A stretch of DNA of 64,000 nt from Litorivivens lipolytica (GCF_014191715.1 NZ_JACHWY010000004.1:1-64000); one strand, 5' to 3'; shown: positions 17,146-26,132, counted from the first letter of the stretch. The notes: generated by a model from the letters alone, not told the origin. Numbers and translations: made by a program.

Positions 17146-18264
17146 ATGGCAAGGAAACAGAGAAGAATTAGCTCTCTTGTTGCAGGGGCGATGGAAGAAT
17201 CTGAAAGCAAGCCAATCAATACGGGAGGGGAGCCAGAAGTTAGCAGGCCTCCCGCGGAAGCTAAGTCAAGACGCCGAGATCAGCATGTTGGTATTTCTGC
17301 CGCGACGACGGATAGCCCTGGTGATCGTTCGGCCGCTGCTTATGGCGCACTAAAGGCCCAAGTAAAAGAACTGGAAGGTAAAGCCGATTCCATTTCTCTT
17401 ACCATGCCGGTCACAAAGCTTGATGTTCGACTTCAGCTCCAGAAAATACCGACCGAGCTGATTGATGTTTCTCCTGAAAACGAGAGGGATCAAGAGTTGT
17501 TGGATGAGGCTGCTGTGGCTGACATCCTCCCTTCATTTCAGAAGAACGGGCAACAACAGCCCGGAACAGTCAGGCCCACCAAGGGTGGCCGCTTTGAATT
17601 AATCGAAGGCTCTCGGAGGCTGTTTTGCGCAAAAACCTGTGGTGTCGATTACATCGCTTTGGTTGGTGATATCCCTGATGCAGATGTAAGGGTGCTATCC
17701 AGAACAGAAAACGTCCACAAGCCACCTTCCGCATTTGAGCGCGCTAGATCATATCAGCGAGATATTGATATGGGCTTGTTTAAAACGTGGGAGCAGCTTG
17801 CTGCCGCAGAGGGGCTAAATAAAAGCACGGTCTCTCGCTATAAGGCGCTTGTGGAAATTGATCGGCAGTTTGTTAAAGCATTTCCGGATCCGAATAGCCT
17901 GAGCACCACTATCGCTGAGTGGATTCGGAAGGTGCAAAACTCAGATGAGGTAAAGCGCAAGGCGCTGCTGGATGAGGCAGCTAGTCTTGTTCAGGATAAG
18001 CAGCAGAGAGTCGCGAGAGGGGAGGATCCGCTGGATGGTCGGGCGGTCCTATCTCGGCTGAGGAAGGCCGTTCGGGCCGCGGGCGCTATATCGCAGCCAA
18101 CTAAGAAGAAGCCTGTTGTTTACCGGTCAAAGGATGGCAGTGTTGAGCTGAAGCATAGCTTGTCAAGGGATGGGCTGGCGACCAAGATCGAGTTCAAAGG
18201 GGTTGATGCTGCGGTCACTCAAGCTGTAGTAGAGAGGCTAATCAGGGAGCTGAAGCTGTCCTAG
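17146..18264 (+). CDS. parB: Plasmid partition protein ParB (SopB-like)
   Basis: 372 residues, with GGGGGA before the ATG. It has a basic N-terminal region, a ParB/Srx-like NTPase fold (residues ~110-190; RTENVHKPPSAFERARSY, and EGSRR in place of the GERR of chromosomal ParBs), an HTH (TWEQLAAAEGLNKSTVSRYK at ~215-234) and a C-terminal dimerisation domain (DGSVELKHSLSRDGLATKIE). This is the SopB/P1 ParB subtype. It is the second gene of parAB and is followed by a hairpin that may be a terminator or centromere element. Confidence 0.88.
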   Translation: MARKQRRISSLVAGAMEESESKPINTGGEPEVSRPPAEAKSRRRDQHVGISAATTDSPGDRSAAAYGALKAQVKELEGKADSISLTMPVTKLDVRLQLQKIPTELIDVSPENERDQELLDEAAVADILPSFQKNGQQQPGTVRPTKGGRFELIEGSRRLFCAKTCGVDYIALVGDIPDADVRVLSRTENVHKPPSAFERARSYQRDIDMGLFKTWEQLAAAEGLNKSTVSRYKALVEIDRQFVKAFPDPNSLSTTIAEWIRKVQNSDEVKRKALLDEAASLVQDKQQRVARGEDPLDGRAVLSRLRKAVRAAGAISQPTKKKPVVYRSKDGSVELKHSLSRDGLATKIEFKGVDAAVTQAVVERLIRELKLS

Positions 18265-18294
18265 GTTCGCTTAGCGAACTTAGACCCTTTTTTA
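18265..18294 (+). terminator. Terminator of parAB (or centromere-like inverted repeat)
   Basis: GTTCGC-TTA-GCGAAC is a 6-bp stem directly after the parB stop, followed after a few bases by CCCTTTTTTATT. It could terminate parAB. Inverted repeats right after parB are also where F/P1-type centromeres lie, so a parS role cannot be excluded. Confidence 0.5.
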
Positions 18295-18331
18295 TTCTAA
18301 GCCATTGATTACAAATGAAAATAATTTTTCA

Positions 18332-18359
18332 GGGGGGGGGCAAAATGTCCCCCTTTTTA
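18332..18359. terminator. Strong GC hairpin with T-run between convergent parB genes
   Basis: A run of nine G, then CAAAATGT, then CCCCC and TTTTTAT. This is a rho-independent terminator for rightward transcription, placed between the convergent parB (plus) and the second parB (minus). Confidence 0.7.
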
Positions 18360-18367
18360 TTGCTTGG

Positions 18368-18383
18368 GGTTCTACGTGAAACC
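18368..18383. promoter_or_regulatory. parS: parS-like site for the chromosomal-type ParB
   Basis: GGTTCTACGTGAAACC matches the conserved bacterial parS TGTTTCACGTGAAACA at 12 of 16 positions, including the block ACGTGAAAC. It lies 14 bp past the stop codon of a ParB of the chromosomal (Spo0J) class. One half-site is degenerate. Confidence 0.5.
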
Positions 18384-18396
18384 TTCTAATTGTCTG

Positions 18397-19449
18397 CTAG
18401 ACTCCACGAAGCCTGCTTAATATGCCTTCAAAGTCACTATTCCCAAAGAACCTTATTTTCAGCTCCCCAGCGCCTGTTTTGTCGTTGTATTGAATGCGAC
18501 AAGGCTGACCTACCGTCTCGGAGAGATCCTCCTCTAGTAGGGCGATATCGCGGTCCTTGTGGTAAGGCGGGGGAGTGGGGTCGGGTGTCCGGAGCTTCTT
18601 GGCCTCTTCTTCCAGACGCCTGACTGTCCATTCATGTGAGACGGCCTTTCTAGCCAGCTCCCTCTGTTGGGGTTTGGCTAGGCCTACTATCGCCTTGGCA
18701 TGTCCATCGGAAAGTTTGCCGGCCCGAAGGTAATCTTTTACGGAAATATCCAAGTTCAGTAGCAGAAGCTTGTTGCTTACATACATCCGTGAGCGACCGA
18801 TCAGCTCACCAATTTCCCGGTGAGTCAGTCCAAGTTCCCCAGCCATTTGTGCAAGGCCTTCGGCTTCTTCAATCGGGTTGAGGTTCTCTCGCTGGAGATT
18901 TTCAGTGACGGTGATGATGGCAGATTGCTCATCATCGAATTTGCCCACCATTATTAGAACTTGCAGTTTTGCCATAATGGCAGCTCTGACGCGGCGTTCT
19001 CCCGCCAGGATTTCATAGCCGCCCGCAAGGCGAGGGCGAACGATCACCGGATTGTAGTTGCCCCCGGTGCTTTTCAGGGCTTCTGCTAAATTGGCAAGCT
19101 CCTGCTCATCAAAATGCGTTCGCGACTGAAATGCCCCCCGATTACACAGGGAGGGGTCGACCCTGAGGAACTCTACATCCACCCCCTCGAATAGGCTGTG
19201 CTTGAGAAATTCTTTGTCGGGGATGTGGTTGGTTTTCACGTCGCAGATACTCCGGCTTGCTGATTTATTCGTGCTGCCCTCATGCTGCCTTGTAGCGATA
19301 GAACATGGGGCTTCAATGCTGGGTTTTGTTTCGATTGTGGCATTATTTCGGTTGGTAGGGGAGGCCGATTCTTGGCAAGCAAAGCGCTGGGAGAGCGGAC
19401 TTGGTTGACCATGGCCATACAGAGAAGGGGTAAGCGCACGTGCGAACAT
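18397..19449 (-). CDS. Second ParB, chromosomal (Spo0J/ParB) type
   Basis: 350 residues. After a ~75-residue variable N-terminus comes the ParB core, with a GERR CTPase box (ILAGERRVRAAIMAKL at ~145-160), the TENLQRENLNPIEEAEG motif, an HTH (LTHREIGELIGRSRMYVSNK at ~205-224) and a C-terminal dimerisation domain ending LEGILSRLRGV-like. These are chromosomal ParB features, unlike the SopB-like ParB next door. It has no adjacent canonical parA; the nearest candidate is the divergent ParA-like gene at 20121. It may be the second partition system of a composite replicon or a captured chromosomal parB. Confidence 0.82.
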   Translation of the reverse strand: MFARALTPSLYGHGQPSPLSQRFACQESASPTNRNNATIETKPSIEAPCSIATRQHEGSTNKSASRSICDVKTNHIPDKEFLKHSLFEGVDVEFLRVDPSLCNRGAFQSRTHFDEQELANLAEALKSTGGNYNPVIVRPRLAGGYEILAGERRVRAAIMAKLQVLIMVGKFDDEQSAIITVTENLQRENLNPIEEAEGLAQMAGELGLTHREIGELIGRSRMYVSNKLLLLNLDISVKDYLRAGKLSDGHAKAIVGLAKPQQRELARKAVSHEWTVRRLEEEAKKLRTPDPTPPPYHKDRDIALLEEDLSETVGQPCRIQYNDKTGAGELKIRFFGNSDFEGILSRLRGV

Positions 19450-20120
19450 GCCGTCGGAGGTCTATGCCCGATTGGCTCAGAGATCAAGAGTTCGCGTGAT
19501 TCCAAGAATGGTTCCCATTGCGGGCGGTAGTGATAGTGCGGCCATGGCCTGGATGCAGTATCGGCTTTTTAGTTGACCGGAAACGTGCAATGGGTGTTGC
19601 GCAGAAGTTAGTAGCAGTACTGGGCTAGAAAGCGGCGGGGTTCACATGGCTGTCGCGGGGCGCAGGCTAAACTATCTCAATAGATGCATGAGTATAAAGG
19701 TAAGTGGGTGCAAAAAGACGCTCAGGGGTTTGTCTTGAAGCATAGCCGAGCCAGTGCTCAAGATGCACGGTTCTGCTCGACATTGGGCAATGCTTGGGAG
19801 GTAAAGGAACTTGTGCGTAAAGCGTCCAAATATCGGAGTTCTTCGCAGTGTGGGGTGGTTGTGGTTTCAGGGTCATTTGAGAGCCTATTGAGGCTCTGGA
19901 CGGTAATCAGCCTGTTTCCCCTGTAGCTGTATTTCGTTTACTGTCATACGCGATGCGCCGACTATTTCGCTTGTGTTCGGATTGCGTGATGGTGGTAATT
20001 CAGCAATTCAGAAAGGATTGGGAGAACGGTTTTGTCAGAAAGCCATAGCTTCCTAATTATCTTTTGAGCACTGGGTTTCGAGTGCGCCACTAGTTCAGCA
20101 TAACCGAGGAGTTGCTTTTG
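19450..20120. other. Gene-free stretch between the orphan parB and the ParA-like gene
   Basis: About 670 bp. An 80-codon plus-strand frame at 19684-19926 has no ribosome site and atypical composition and is not accepted. A GAGCCTATTGAGGCTC hairpin lies at about 19880-19895. The stretch must hold promoters for both flanking genes and could hold a centromere, but no iterated motif was found. Confidence 0.45.
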
Positions 20121-21044
20121 ATGGAGTACAGGTCAAACGTACTTACAGTGTTAAACTCGTATCAAAACGGCGGCAAGACATTGTTAACTACATTGCTAGC
20201 AGAATACTGTGCCCGCGAAGGGCAGCGTGTTTTGATCATTGATTTAAGCTTGCGATGCAGTGCCACTAACATCTGGATAGGAATGGATGTCGATGAAAGT
20301 TCAATCGCGGGTCAGCTGCCTCCAAAGCATCCCGATTATGAACCAGGTGACATGGAGATATGCGAGCGATCAAGTGTTGTTGACCTCTGGGATGGTTACG
20401 CAGTTCTACCGCATTCGACTCGCGTTTCCCCAGAGACGGGCTACTCAGGCAGGGTTGATGTTTTAGCGGGACACCCAGAGAAGCTTGAGGCTATTGTCAG
20501 TAAATACTCGATAAATTGCGGGACCACAGCATCCAAGATAATTCGCCGCTTCAGGGAGGTAATCCACTCAGAAGAGGTTGCCTCTGAATATGACATCATT
20601 ATCGTTGACACTGGTCCCTCGAGGAATGCGGTTTATTGGGCCGCGCTGCGAGCCGCGACTTACAGTGTTATACCTATTGAGCTCGAAACCAAGGCCTTAT
20701 CGTGTCTGAACGCTGTGCTTCAGAGTATTACAGCGGACAACATGTCTCGGCCGCTTGGAGCCCCTCACAATAACGTGGTGAGTTTGATCCCGAACCGAGT
20801 GAAGATGAACACAAATATCCACATCACCCAAATGAAAGAGTTCTATGAAACAGTGCCGGCCCTAATGCCGCCTCGCTGGGTCTATCTTCCGGAGTCGTCC
20901 GTCTACTCTGCTCTTAATATGAAAGGCTTTGCTTCAGAGGGGCTCCATCAAATCAAAGAAGGACGCTGTAATGAACAACAGGCAGCAGGCTTAGTTTGTC
21001 AGTCTGTCTACGGTAGAATCTATTCGTCAGGGACCTTTGCTTAG
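20121..21044 (+). CDS. ParA/MinD-superfamily ATPase with a degenerate Walker A
   Basis: The ATG at 20121 is 9 bases after GAGGAG. The 307-residue product has the ParA fold: VLTVLNSYQNGGKTLLTTLL, VLIIDLSLRCSATNIWIGM (Walker A' region) and YDIIIVDTGPSRNAVYWAAL (Walker B). The usual KGGxGKT is replaced by YQNGGKT, so the signature lysine of deviant Walker A proteins is missing while the P-loop lysine remains. It has no N-terminal HTH. It is divergent from the orphan parB, so it may be its partner, possibly with altered ATP-dependent dimerisation. Confidence 0.7.
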   Translation: MEYRSNVLTVLNSYQNGGKTLLTTLLAEYCAREGQRVLIIDLSLRCSATNIWIGMDVDESSIAGQLPPKHPDYEPGDMEICERSSVVDLWDGYAVLPHSTRVSPETGYSGRVDVLAGHPEKLEAIVSKYSINCGTTASKIIRRFREVIHSEEVASEYDIIIVDTGPSRNAVYWAALRAATYSVIPIELETKALSCLNAVLQSITADNMSRPLGAPHNNVVSLIPNRVKMNTNIHITQMKEFYETVPALMPPRWVYLPESSVYSALNMKGFASEGLHQIKEGRCNEQQAAGLVCQSVYGRIYSSGTFA

Positions 21045-21131
21045 CGTAGTATCTTTTTTCGCTGATGGTATGGTAGACAACCTTTGTTCCCCCTGTAATT
21101 ATTCGCTGGCACTCTACACCTAAGGATCCTC

Positions 21132-21671
21132 GTGACCCGATTCTCTTTGCTGCTACTAGCTCTCCTGGGGCTCGCGGGGTGTTCAGCCCCGATGCTGCAC
21201 TCGCTGTCGAGCGAGTCGTCGGCGCTGGCCGGCCAAGCCATTGCGAATCCCGTGGTATTTGTCCTGACGACGGATGAAAACCCTGTAGATAGGGCGCTGG
21301 CGGAGCGATCAGTTGTTGAGGGTATGGCATCAGTAGGGGTCCATGCCCTTTCCGGTGTCGAGGTTGTGCCTGCGGAATACGATGTCCGGCATCCCCAGTT
21401 CTGGCCGGAAAGTGTTCGATATCGCGCGCAGCAAGCAGATGCGGGCGGCGTCATTATGATATTCAGCCTCATCCGCGGCGACCAAGCCGTATACAGGCTA
21501 TTCCTACGCGATGGCAAGCAGGCCTACTTTGGCGGTGAATCGGCGTGGGAGGGCCTTGGATCGGTGCGGATGTGGTCTTTAGATGCCGAGGACTTGTTTG
21601 CGTCTATTGGTCGCAAAGCCGCCCAAAAACTGTCAGCCGAAGGGTTTCTAGCTCAGGCCCAGTCGGAGTAG
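21132..21671 (+). CDS. Lipoprotein, unknown function
   Basis: A GTG start preceded by AAGGA gives MTRFSLLLLALLGLAGCSAP, a lipoprotein signal with lipobox LAGC. The 179-residue product then has a compact alpha/beta domain (VVFVLTTDENPVDRALAERS, ADAGGVIMIFSLI), resembling small outer-membrane lipoproteins with a Rossmann-like half. It lies 87 bp downstream of the ParA-like gene. Function unknown. Confidence 0.7.
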   Translation: MTRFSLLLLALLGLAGCSAPMLHSLSSESSALAGQAIANPVVFVLTTDENPVDRALAERSVVEGMASVGVHALSGVEVVPAEYDVRHPQFWPESVRYRAQQADAGGVIMIFSLIRGDQAVYRLFLRDGKQAYFGGESAWEGLGSVRMWSLDAEDLFASIGRKAAQKLSAEGFLAQAQSE

Positions 21672-21729
21672 CTGGACATAAACATAAAAGAATAGACTTC
21701 ACTCGCCATTGAGGGGCATAGAGGTTTTT

Positions 21730-21948
21730 ATGGAAAGTATCTGGGGCCCGTTAACTATCGACCTGATAGCCGATGCGATTGTTGATCTTGTGATGGGGGA
21801 TAGCGCGATAGAAATGCCAGCCGAGCAACGAGATTGGTTTATTGCTGACTCATACTGCCAGCAGGCGTTTTATGGTGAGTGGGGGTATAGCTACCAGTCT
21901 CGCGGAGACAAGCGGGCACCTTTGCGGTGGTGGGCGCTACGCACTTAG
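21730..21948 (+). CDS. Small acidic hypothetical protein, possibly truncated by frameshift
   Basis: An ATG with AGAGG seven bases upstream starts a 72-residue protein (MESIWGPLTIDLIADAIVDL). Coding-like sequence continues beyond its stop in other frames, so the present stop may be the result of a frameshift. No family is recognised. Confidence 0.5.
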   Translation: MESIWGPLTIDLIADAIVDLVMGDSAIEMPAEQRDWFIADSYCQQAFYGEWGYSYQSRGDKRAPLRWWALRT

Positions 21949-22221
21949 ATGGCAGACATCTGACCCCACTCTACCGCCTGTTAATTCCTCCGAAATTTCC
22001 GCTATGGGGCGCGCCAACGTGACGCCCCTTTCAACTTCGCGCTTATCGGTGATTATCCGCCCAAAGTACGCTATTACTTGCTCTATGGTTTCTGCTCGGA
22101 CGGCGCTGCATTCGGTAGAATGCTCCCAATCGAGGTGTCCGCGTCTTTAACTTTTCTAGCACAAAAAAGCCCGCTATGGGGTGAGCGGGCAAAAGCGGCT
22201 TGTGGGGAGCCGATAAGATAA
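21906..22221 (+). pseudogene. Possible frameshifted continuation of the 21730 gene
   Basis: Reading across frames gives protein-like strings: TFAVVGATHLDGRHLTPLYR then LLIPPKFPLWGA in one frame, and DAPFNFALIGDYPPKVRYYL then LYGFCSDGAAFGRMLPIEV in the next, ending at a stop at 22219-22221. Two single-base indels would join these to the 21730 gene into a protein of about 160 residues. This is inferred from composition only. Confidence 0.35.
22161..22190 (-). terminator. Minus-strand rho-independent terminator
   Basis: GCCCGC (22169-22174) pairs with GCGGGC (22185-22190), and on the minus strand the stem is followed by TTTTTTGTG. There is no accepted minus-strand gene just to its right, so it may end an unannotated small transcript from the 22.2-22.7 kb gap. 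Confidence 0.5.
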
Positions 22222-22743
22222 ATTTGTGCAATTCGACAGTTTTTTCATTGTCGCAATGCGTAATGTTGCCGCCATGGATCGATTCTCCGTTGGCGTTGGG
22301 CACTCGTTTAGAGGTCAATTATCGATCAACTCTCAATGAAACAAATGCGGCGCCAAAATTTACATTTCATAACATGTTAAATCGATAGAATGGACCTGAT
22401 AATTAAGAGAAAAAGATTGTCAGTCGCAGACTTTTTTCGCCTAGATATAGGCGGTGCCCATTCTTTCTCTCTCATCTTAAGCTGAAAACTAAGCGGTTCT
22501 ATTACGGGTGAGCTAATTTCCAACGATTCCATTTTTGTATAGAAATCTAGTTCAGGCCTCAATCATACACTTGGCTAAAGAATTCTCGACCTACCACAAT
22601 GGGCGTTTTTTACCCTTTTAAGCGCCATTCTGATCTGATGCGCATGGTCTGGATAGTAGTGGTGGCAGTGCTGGTATCTTTCTCATAAACTCAAACTGGG
22701 GTCGTAAATAAAAACATCTCTCGAATGAATCTGGAGAACTATA
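22222..22743. other. AT-rich gap before the DUF805 gene
   Basis: About 520 bp without a convincing gene. A 61-codon minus frame (22377-22562) lacks support. The minus-strand terminator at 22161-22190 hints at a small RNA from this gap. The final ~60 bp should hold the promoter of the DUF805 gene. Confidence 0.4.
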
Positions 22744-23136
22744 ATGAATTACATGTTTGAACCGCTAAAAAAATATGCCACGTTTGAAGGCCGCGCGCGT
22801 CGCAAGGAATATTGGCTGTTTACTCTTTTTGTTCTAATTGGTCAGTTCGTAGCAAACATTATCGATGGATTGCTCGTTATACTAAGCGAAGGGGCTGTTG
22901 TTCCGTTCGTCAGTTTGCTGTTTCTACTAGTTATATTGTTGCCATGGTTTGCGGTTAGTGTCCGCCGCCTCCATGATGTTGATCGCACTGGCTGGTGGGT
23001 TGTGATTGGTCTTATACCTCTAATAGGCTCCCTTGTTTTGCTCGTATTTGCCTGTTTAGACTCTCAGCAAGGCTCCAACCGTTTCGGAGCTAACCCTAAA
23101 GAATTCGCAGACCAACCGGCTGTGGCTGCGGCGTAA
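22744..23136 (+). CDS. DUF805-family inner membrane protein
   Basis: 130 residues with the DUF805 pattern: an N-terminal FEGRARRKEYWLFTLF, four hydrophobic helices, the conserved VRRLHDVDRTGWW between helices 2 and 3, and a short CLDSQQGSNRFGANP tail. GGAG lies 9 bases before the ATG. DUF805 proteins (E. coli YhaH/YhaI) are inner-membrane proteins of unknown role. Confidence 0.88.
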   Translation: MNYMFEPLKKYATFEGRARRKEYWLFTLFVLIGQFVANIIDGLLVILSEGAVVPFVSLLFLLVILLPWFAVSVRRLHDVDRTGWWVVIGLIPLIGSLVLLVFACLDSQQGSNRFGANPKEFADQPAVAAA

Positions 23137-23190
23137 CTAACCTGCGCATGTCTTAAGAGGCGTGCGCACTTCTATTTCTCCCCTCACTCT

Positions 23191-23643
23191 ATGTTCATTG
23201 AACCGATACCACCTGGTCACGCATCAATTATCGTTGATGGCTGCCGACTCGGCATGCCGGATTGCGACTATAGGGCAGTATTGGACGATGCCTTTGCGCT
23301 GAACCCAGAAGCCCGTGTCGTGTTGCAGAATCAGCGAAACTATTTGCGATTCGTTGAAAACTGGGCGCGGGAATCCGGCCGATCCTTTTATACCAGCCCG
23401 TTCATCTACGGGGTGACCTCCGATGACTTTACGGCAGCAGTCTATTTTGACGATGGGTGCACAGGGGCTGAGTGGGATATGGAGTTTTATGCTCGGGATG
23501 GGCGACACTTGTTACGCGTTCCGGTGACGGCGATCCCAGAAGATGACGGATATGAGTATCTCGAAATCCCAGAGTTCTGCGGGAGATCCAAAGGAAAGGG
23601 ATTCCTTTCAAAGCTGTTTGGCAAGCGCAGATCCCACGATTAG
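23191..23643 (+). CDS. Hypothetical soluble protein
   Basis: 150 residues, acidic, with a basic tail (GKGFLSKLFGKRRSHD). The central part (GCTGAEWDMEFYARDG) looks like a small beta-rich domain. It follows the DUF805 gene by 54 bp in the same direction and could be co-transcribed. No ribosome site is evident before this ATG. No family is recognised. Confidence 0.5.
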   Translation: MFIEPIPPGHASIIVDGCRLGMPDCDYRAVLDDAFALNPEARVVLQNQRNYLRFVENWARESGRSFYTSPFIYGVTSDDFTAAVYFDDGCTGAEWDMEFYARDGRHLLRVPVTAIPEDDGYEYLEIPEFCGRSKGKGFLSKLFGKRRSHD

Positions 23644-24186
23644 CTAGCGCACTACGCGTTCCCAGTTGCGTGACATAACGGTAGAAAAGTTCCTGTTTTC
23701 CTCCTCGTGCTGGAGCTTGGATGACTTACACTGCCAATCGCAAGGATTTACCAATCATAGTTCGCTCTAAGCGTGGAAGATATATGTCATTCTCGCTAGA
23801 AAGGACAGTTATGATTATCTTGCGTTAGAGGGGTGGGGAAAGTCGCTCAATCGCGGCAAAGCCCAATTGTAAGCATGTCTCCGATCGAAAGATCTGGAGC
23901 TAAACGTGATCTCACTTCGGAATCCTGGCGTGACTTACGCGAGCACCATTGAACCTGGTGAGGTTGATCAAGATGGCGTAGGCTGACTCAAAGGATAATC
24001 GAACGCTGACAAAGTTAGTGTTTAGAGCTCTGTAAGGTCGGAGACAGCAGCTTGTATTTAGAGCAATTGCGCCACGTAATTTTATGCCGCGACATCGCTA
24101 TAATGCTGTTGGATAAAAGCATTATTTAACCGGCCCTTAAGTTGTCTAGCGTCTGTGAATACGTAGTTGTTGGAGTTGTTCTCTGC
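23644..24186. other. Gene-free stretch
   Basis: About 540 bp with only short frames. No repeat, terminator or RNA-like fold was recognised. Confidence 0.4.
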
Positions 24187-24492
24187 ATGGAAATAGCAAT
24201 CTTAATCGCCCTAGCTGTTGTGATGTTTATCGCTTATCAGTTCGCCGTTTTCCTAAACGCTCGTAAGAACATGCTTGGGGACGTGGCGAGTATATTGCGG
24301 GATAGGGGGCCTATGCCAGCGATGGCTGCTGATCAATTAGTGGAGGTAAGCCGAGAACTGATATTCGATGCGATGTCGAAGGGCGATACTGCTGAAGACA
24401 TAGCGGACGCTATATTGGTAGCACTTGACCCCGAGCGCTTCAGGCAGTCAGGCTTGGCGGATATTTTTCCTCATCTGGATCAATGGCCATAA
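24187..24492 (+). CDS. Small single-helix membrane protein
   Basis: The ATG at 24187 gives 101 residues with one N-terminal membrane helix (IAILIALAVVMFIAYQFAVF) and a cytosolic tail with an alternating acidic/helical region (ELIFDAMSKGDTAEDIADAI). An upstream TTG at 24142 would add 15 residues. No family is recognised. Confidence 0.55.
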   Translation: MEIAILIALAVVMFIAYQFAVFLNARKNMLGDVASILRDRGPMPAMAADQLVEVSRELIFDAMSKGDTAEDIADAILVALDPERFRQSGLADIFPHLDQWP

Positions 24493-24892
24493 GCGCCGCA
24501 ATCTTTGCTGCCGGGATTCCCACGTCGGTCCCGGTGCGGCGGTGTATGCCCTGTAGCTAGTTTTAAGTGGAGGCGGCGGGCTGTCGACTATGTAGATTGT
24601 GCTTTAGTGGGTCCTGGCCCTTGAACGACAATGTGGTCATATGACCGATAAAGGCCTGCGAGGTAAAAATGCAATTTGCCTTCTTTTCAGCGCAGGAGTG
24701 TGTTGCAAGCCTTTATATTATCCAATACACAAGAGACATTTATAGCTGAGATACGAAATAAGAAAACGTATTGTCAAAAGTGCGGGCTGATAAAGGATTT
24801 GCAGAGAGGATAAGGGCTTCTGGTCGTTATGCTGAGTTACAACAAAGAGCTAGAACAATAGTTTGCGCTGTCGGCGCTCAGCGCGAGTAGGG
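24493..24892. other. Gene-free stretch with a palindrome and a second Ter-like core
   Basis: It contains the palindrome GGTCATATGACC at 24635-24646 and, on the minus strand near its right end, a GTTGTAACT core (24835-24843). No gene is supported. Confidence 0.45.
24833..24848 (-). other. Weak candidate Ter site, opposite orientation
   Basis: On the minus strand GTTGTAACT matches Ter positions 6-14 exactly; T5 and A16 also match, but positions 1, 2, 4 and 15 do not. It faces the opposite way to the site at 13742, so it would stop leftward forks. The predicted origin lies between the two. Confidence 0.35.
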
Positions 24893-26089
24893 CTACGCCG
24901 TCGGGGTGAGCTCGGGGAAGTAGTGCGACTCAGCATGACTGGGGATAGCCCATCTAAGCGGTGACCGTGAACTAGTTTCGGTAATCAGGCCGTCGCTTTT
25001 TAGTTCGCTAATGATCTGGCGAGTTTTGCGCTCTTTGTATGGAGAAGCTTCAAAGAGCTCGCGGCGTTCTACTTCGCCGTAGATATAGGCCTTTTCCAGA
25101 ATGCTCAATGCATAAGGATCGAGCGGCTGCATGCCGATAACACGACCGTCTTGTCGCGCTTGAACATAGGCCTTGATCCGCTTGCGCATTCCTTTGAGAT
25201 CAAGCAGCTGTGCGATGTAGTCCACCTGGTCCAGTGCGACATCCAGCATAAAATCGCAGAACTTAATGAGTGCCTGTTCTGACAGGGCTCCTCGACCATC
25301 GTGGGTGCCGCGCCGCGCGCTGTCGGCATCGGCCAGTGCCGCTTTGTATTGGGTGGACTTTCTTGCCAGTCCCCGACTGAGGCACCACACTCCGGTGCCC
25401 CGCACTCCGGCGGCTTTCAGCAGTGCGTCTGTGTGCAGCCGCGCTGTGCGACCGTTGCCATCGAGAAAGGGGTGTATCCAGGCCAGTCGGTGGTGCGCAG
25501 CCATAATGGCGATAACGCGGCGCTCACCGGTTAGATACTTGTTGCCGTACGTCTCGCCGAAAAAGTCCATGAACGCTGGTAAGCTTTCGACCGGCGGGGG
25601 CTCGTGCAGACCGACAGCCACAGGATGATCCCGGTATTGTCCGGGTTTGATTTCATAGTCCTTTCCCCCCACGGAAACCTTGCGAAACTCCTTCGGCATC
25701 TCTTGGTAGAAACACCGGTGAATGTCGCAGATGAACGAGGGCGAGCAGGCATCGGTATAGGTCGCCGCCATTGTGGCCAACTTATCTTGAACACGAATGT
25801 GCGCTAGCGATTCCAGTTGGAGGTTTCGCTTGTGAGGATCGTCACTAAGTTCACCCGCTAGGGCAGACCGAATATCGCGGGGGTGCGTGGTGTGCCCCTC
25901 GATCATGTTGGAGTAGTACGAATTGATGGCGCGCATGTGCTGTTCGAGAGTTTGTAGCACCGGCGACGCGGCAGCCCCGGCCAGGCTGGCAGCGGCCCTT
26001 TCGAGCTGGGTAACCTTGTTCGGGAGATCCGATTTGGCGACACCGGTCTCCGATGGGATGTAGGGCTGTGCGCTGTTTGGGTCTGACAT
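24893..26089 (-). CDS. Fic-domain protein, class II (self-inhibited) type
   Basis: 398 residues. The catalytic Fic motif HPFLDGNGRTAR lies at ~206-217, matching HPFx(D/E)GNGRxxR of AMP-transferases. An N-terminal inhibitory helix motif SNMIEG (fits SxxxEG) at ~58-63 makes it class II, self-inhibited by its own helix. The C-terminus has a winged-helix-like region (KERKTRQIISELKSDGLITE). Such Fic proteins modify target proteins by AMPylation and can act as toxins or regulators; the target cannot be told. Upstream lies an unusual tandem-repeat tract (26133-26356). Confidence 0.88.
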   Translation of the reverse strand: MSDPNSAQPYIPSETGVAKSDLPNKVTQLERAAASLAGAAASPVLQTLEQHMRAINSYYSNMIEGHTTHPRDIRSALAGELSDDPHKRNLQLESLAHIRVQDKLATMAATYTDACSPSFICDIHRCFYQEMPKEFRKVSVGGKDYEIKPGQYRDHPVAVGLHEPPPVESLPAFMDFFGETYGNKYLTGERRVIAIMAAHHRLAWIHPFLDGNGRTARLHTDALLKAAGVRGTGVWCLSRGLARKSTQYKAALADADSARRGTHDGRGALSEQALIKFCDFMLDVALDQVDYIAQLLDLKGMRKRIKAYVQARQDGRVIGMQPLDPYALSILEKAYIYGEVERRELFEASPYKERKTRQIISELKSDGLITETSSRSPLRWAIPSHAESHYFPELTPTA

Positions 26090-26132
26090 AGCGAGTTCAT
26101 GGGCCGTTGGTATGGGTCCATGATACCTCTTT

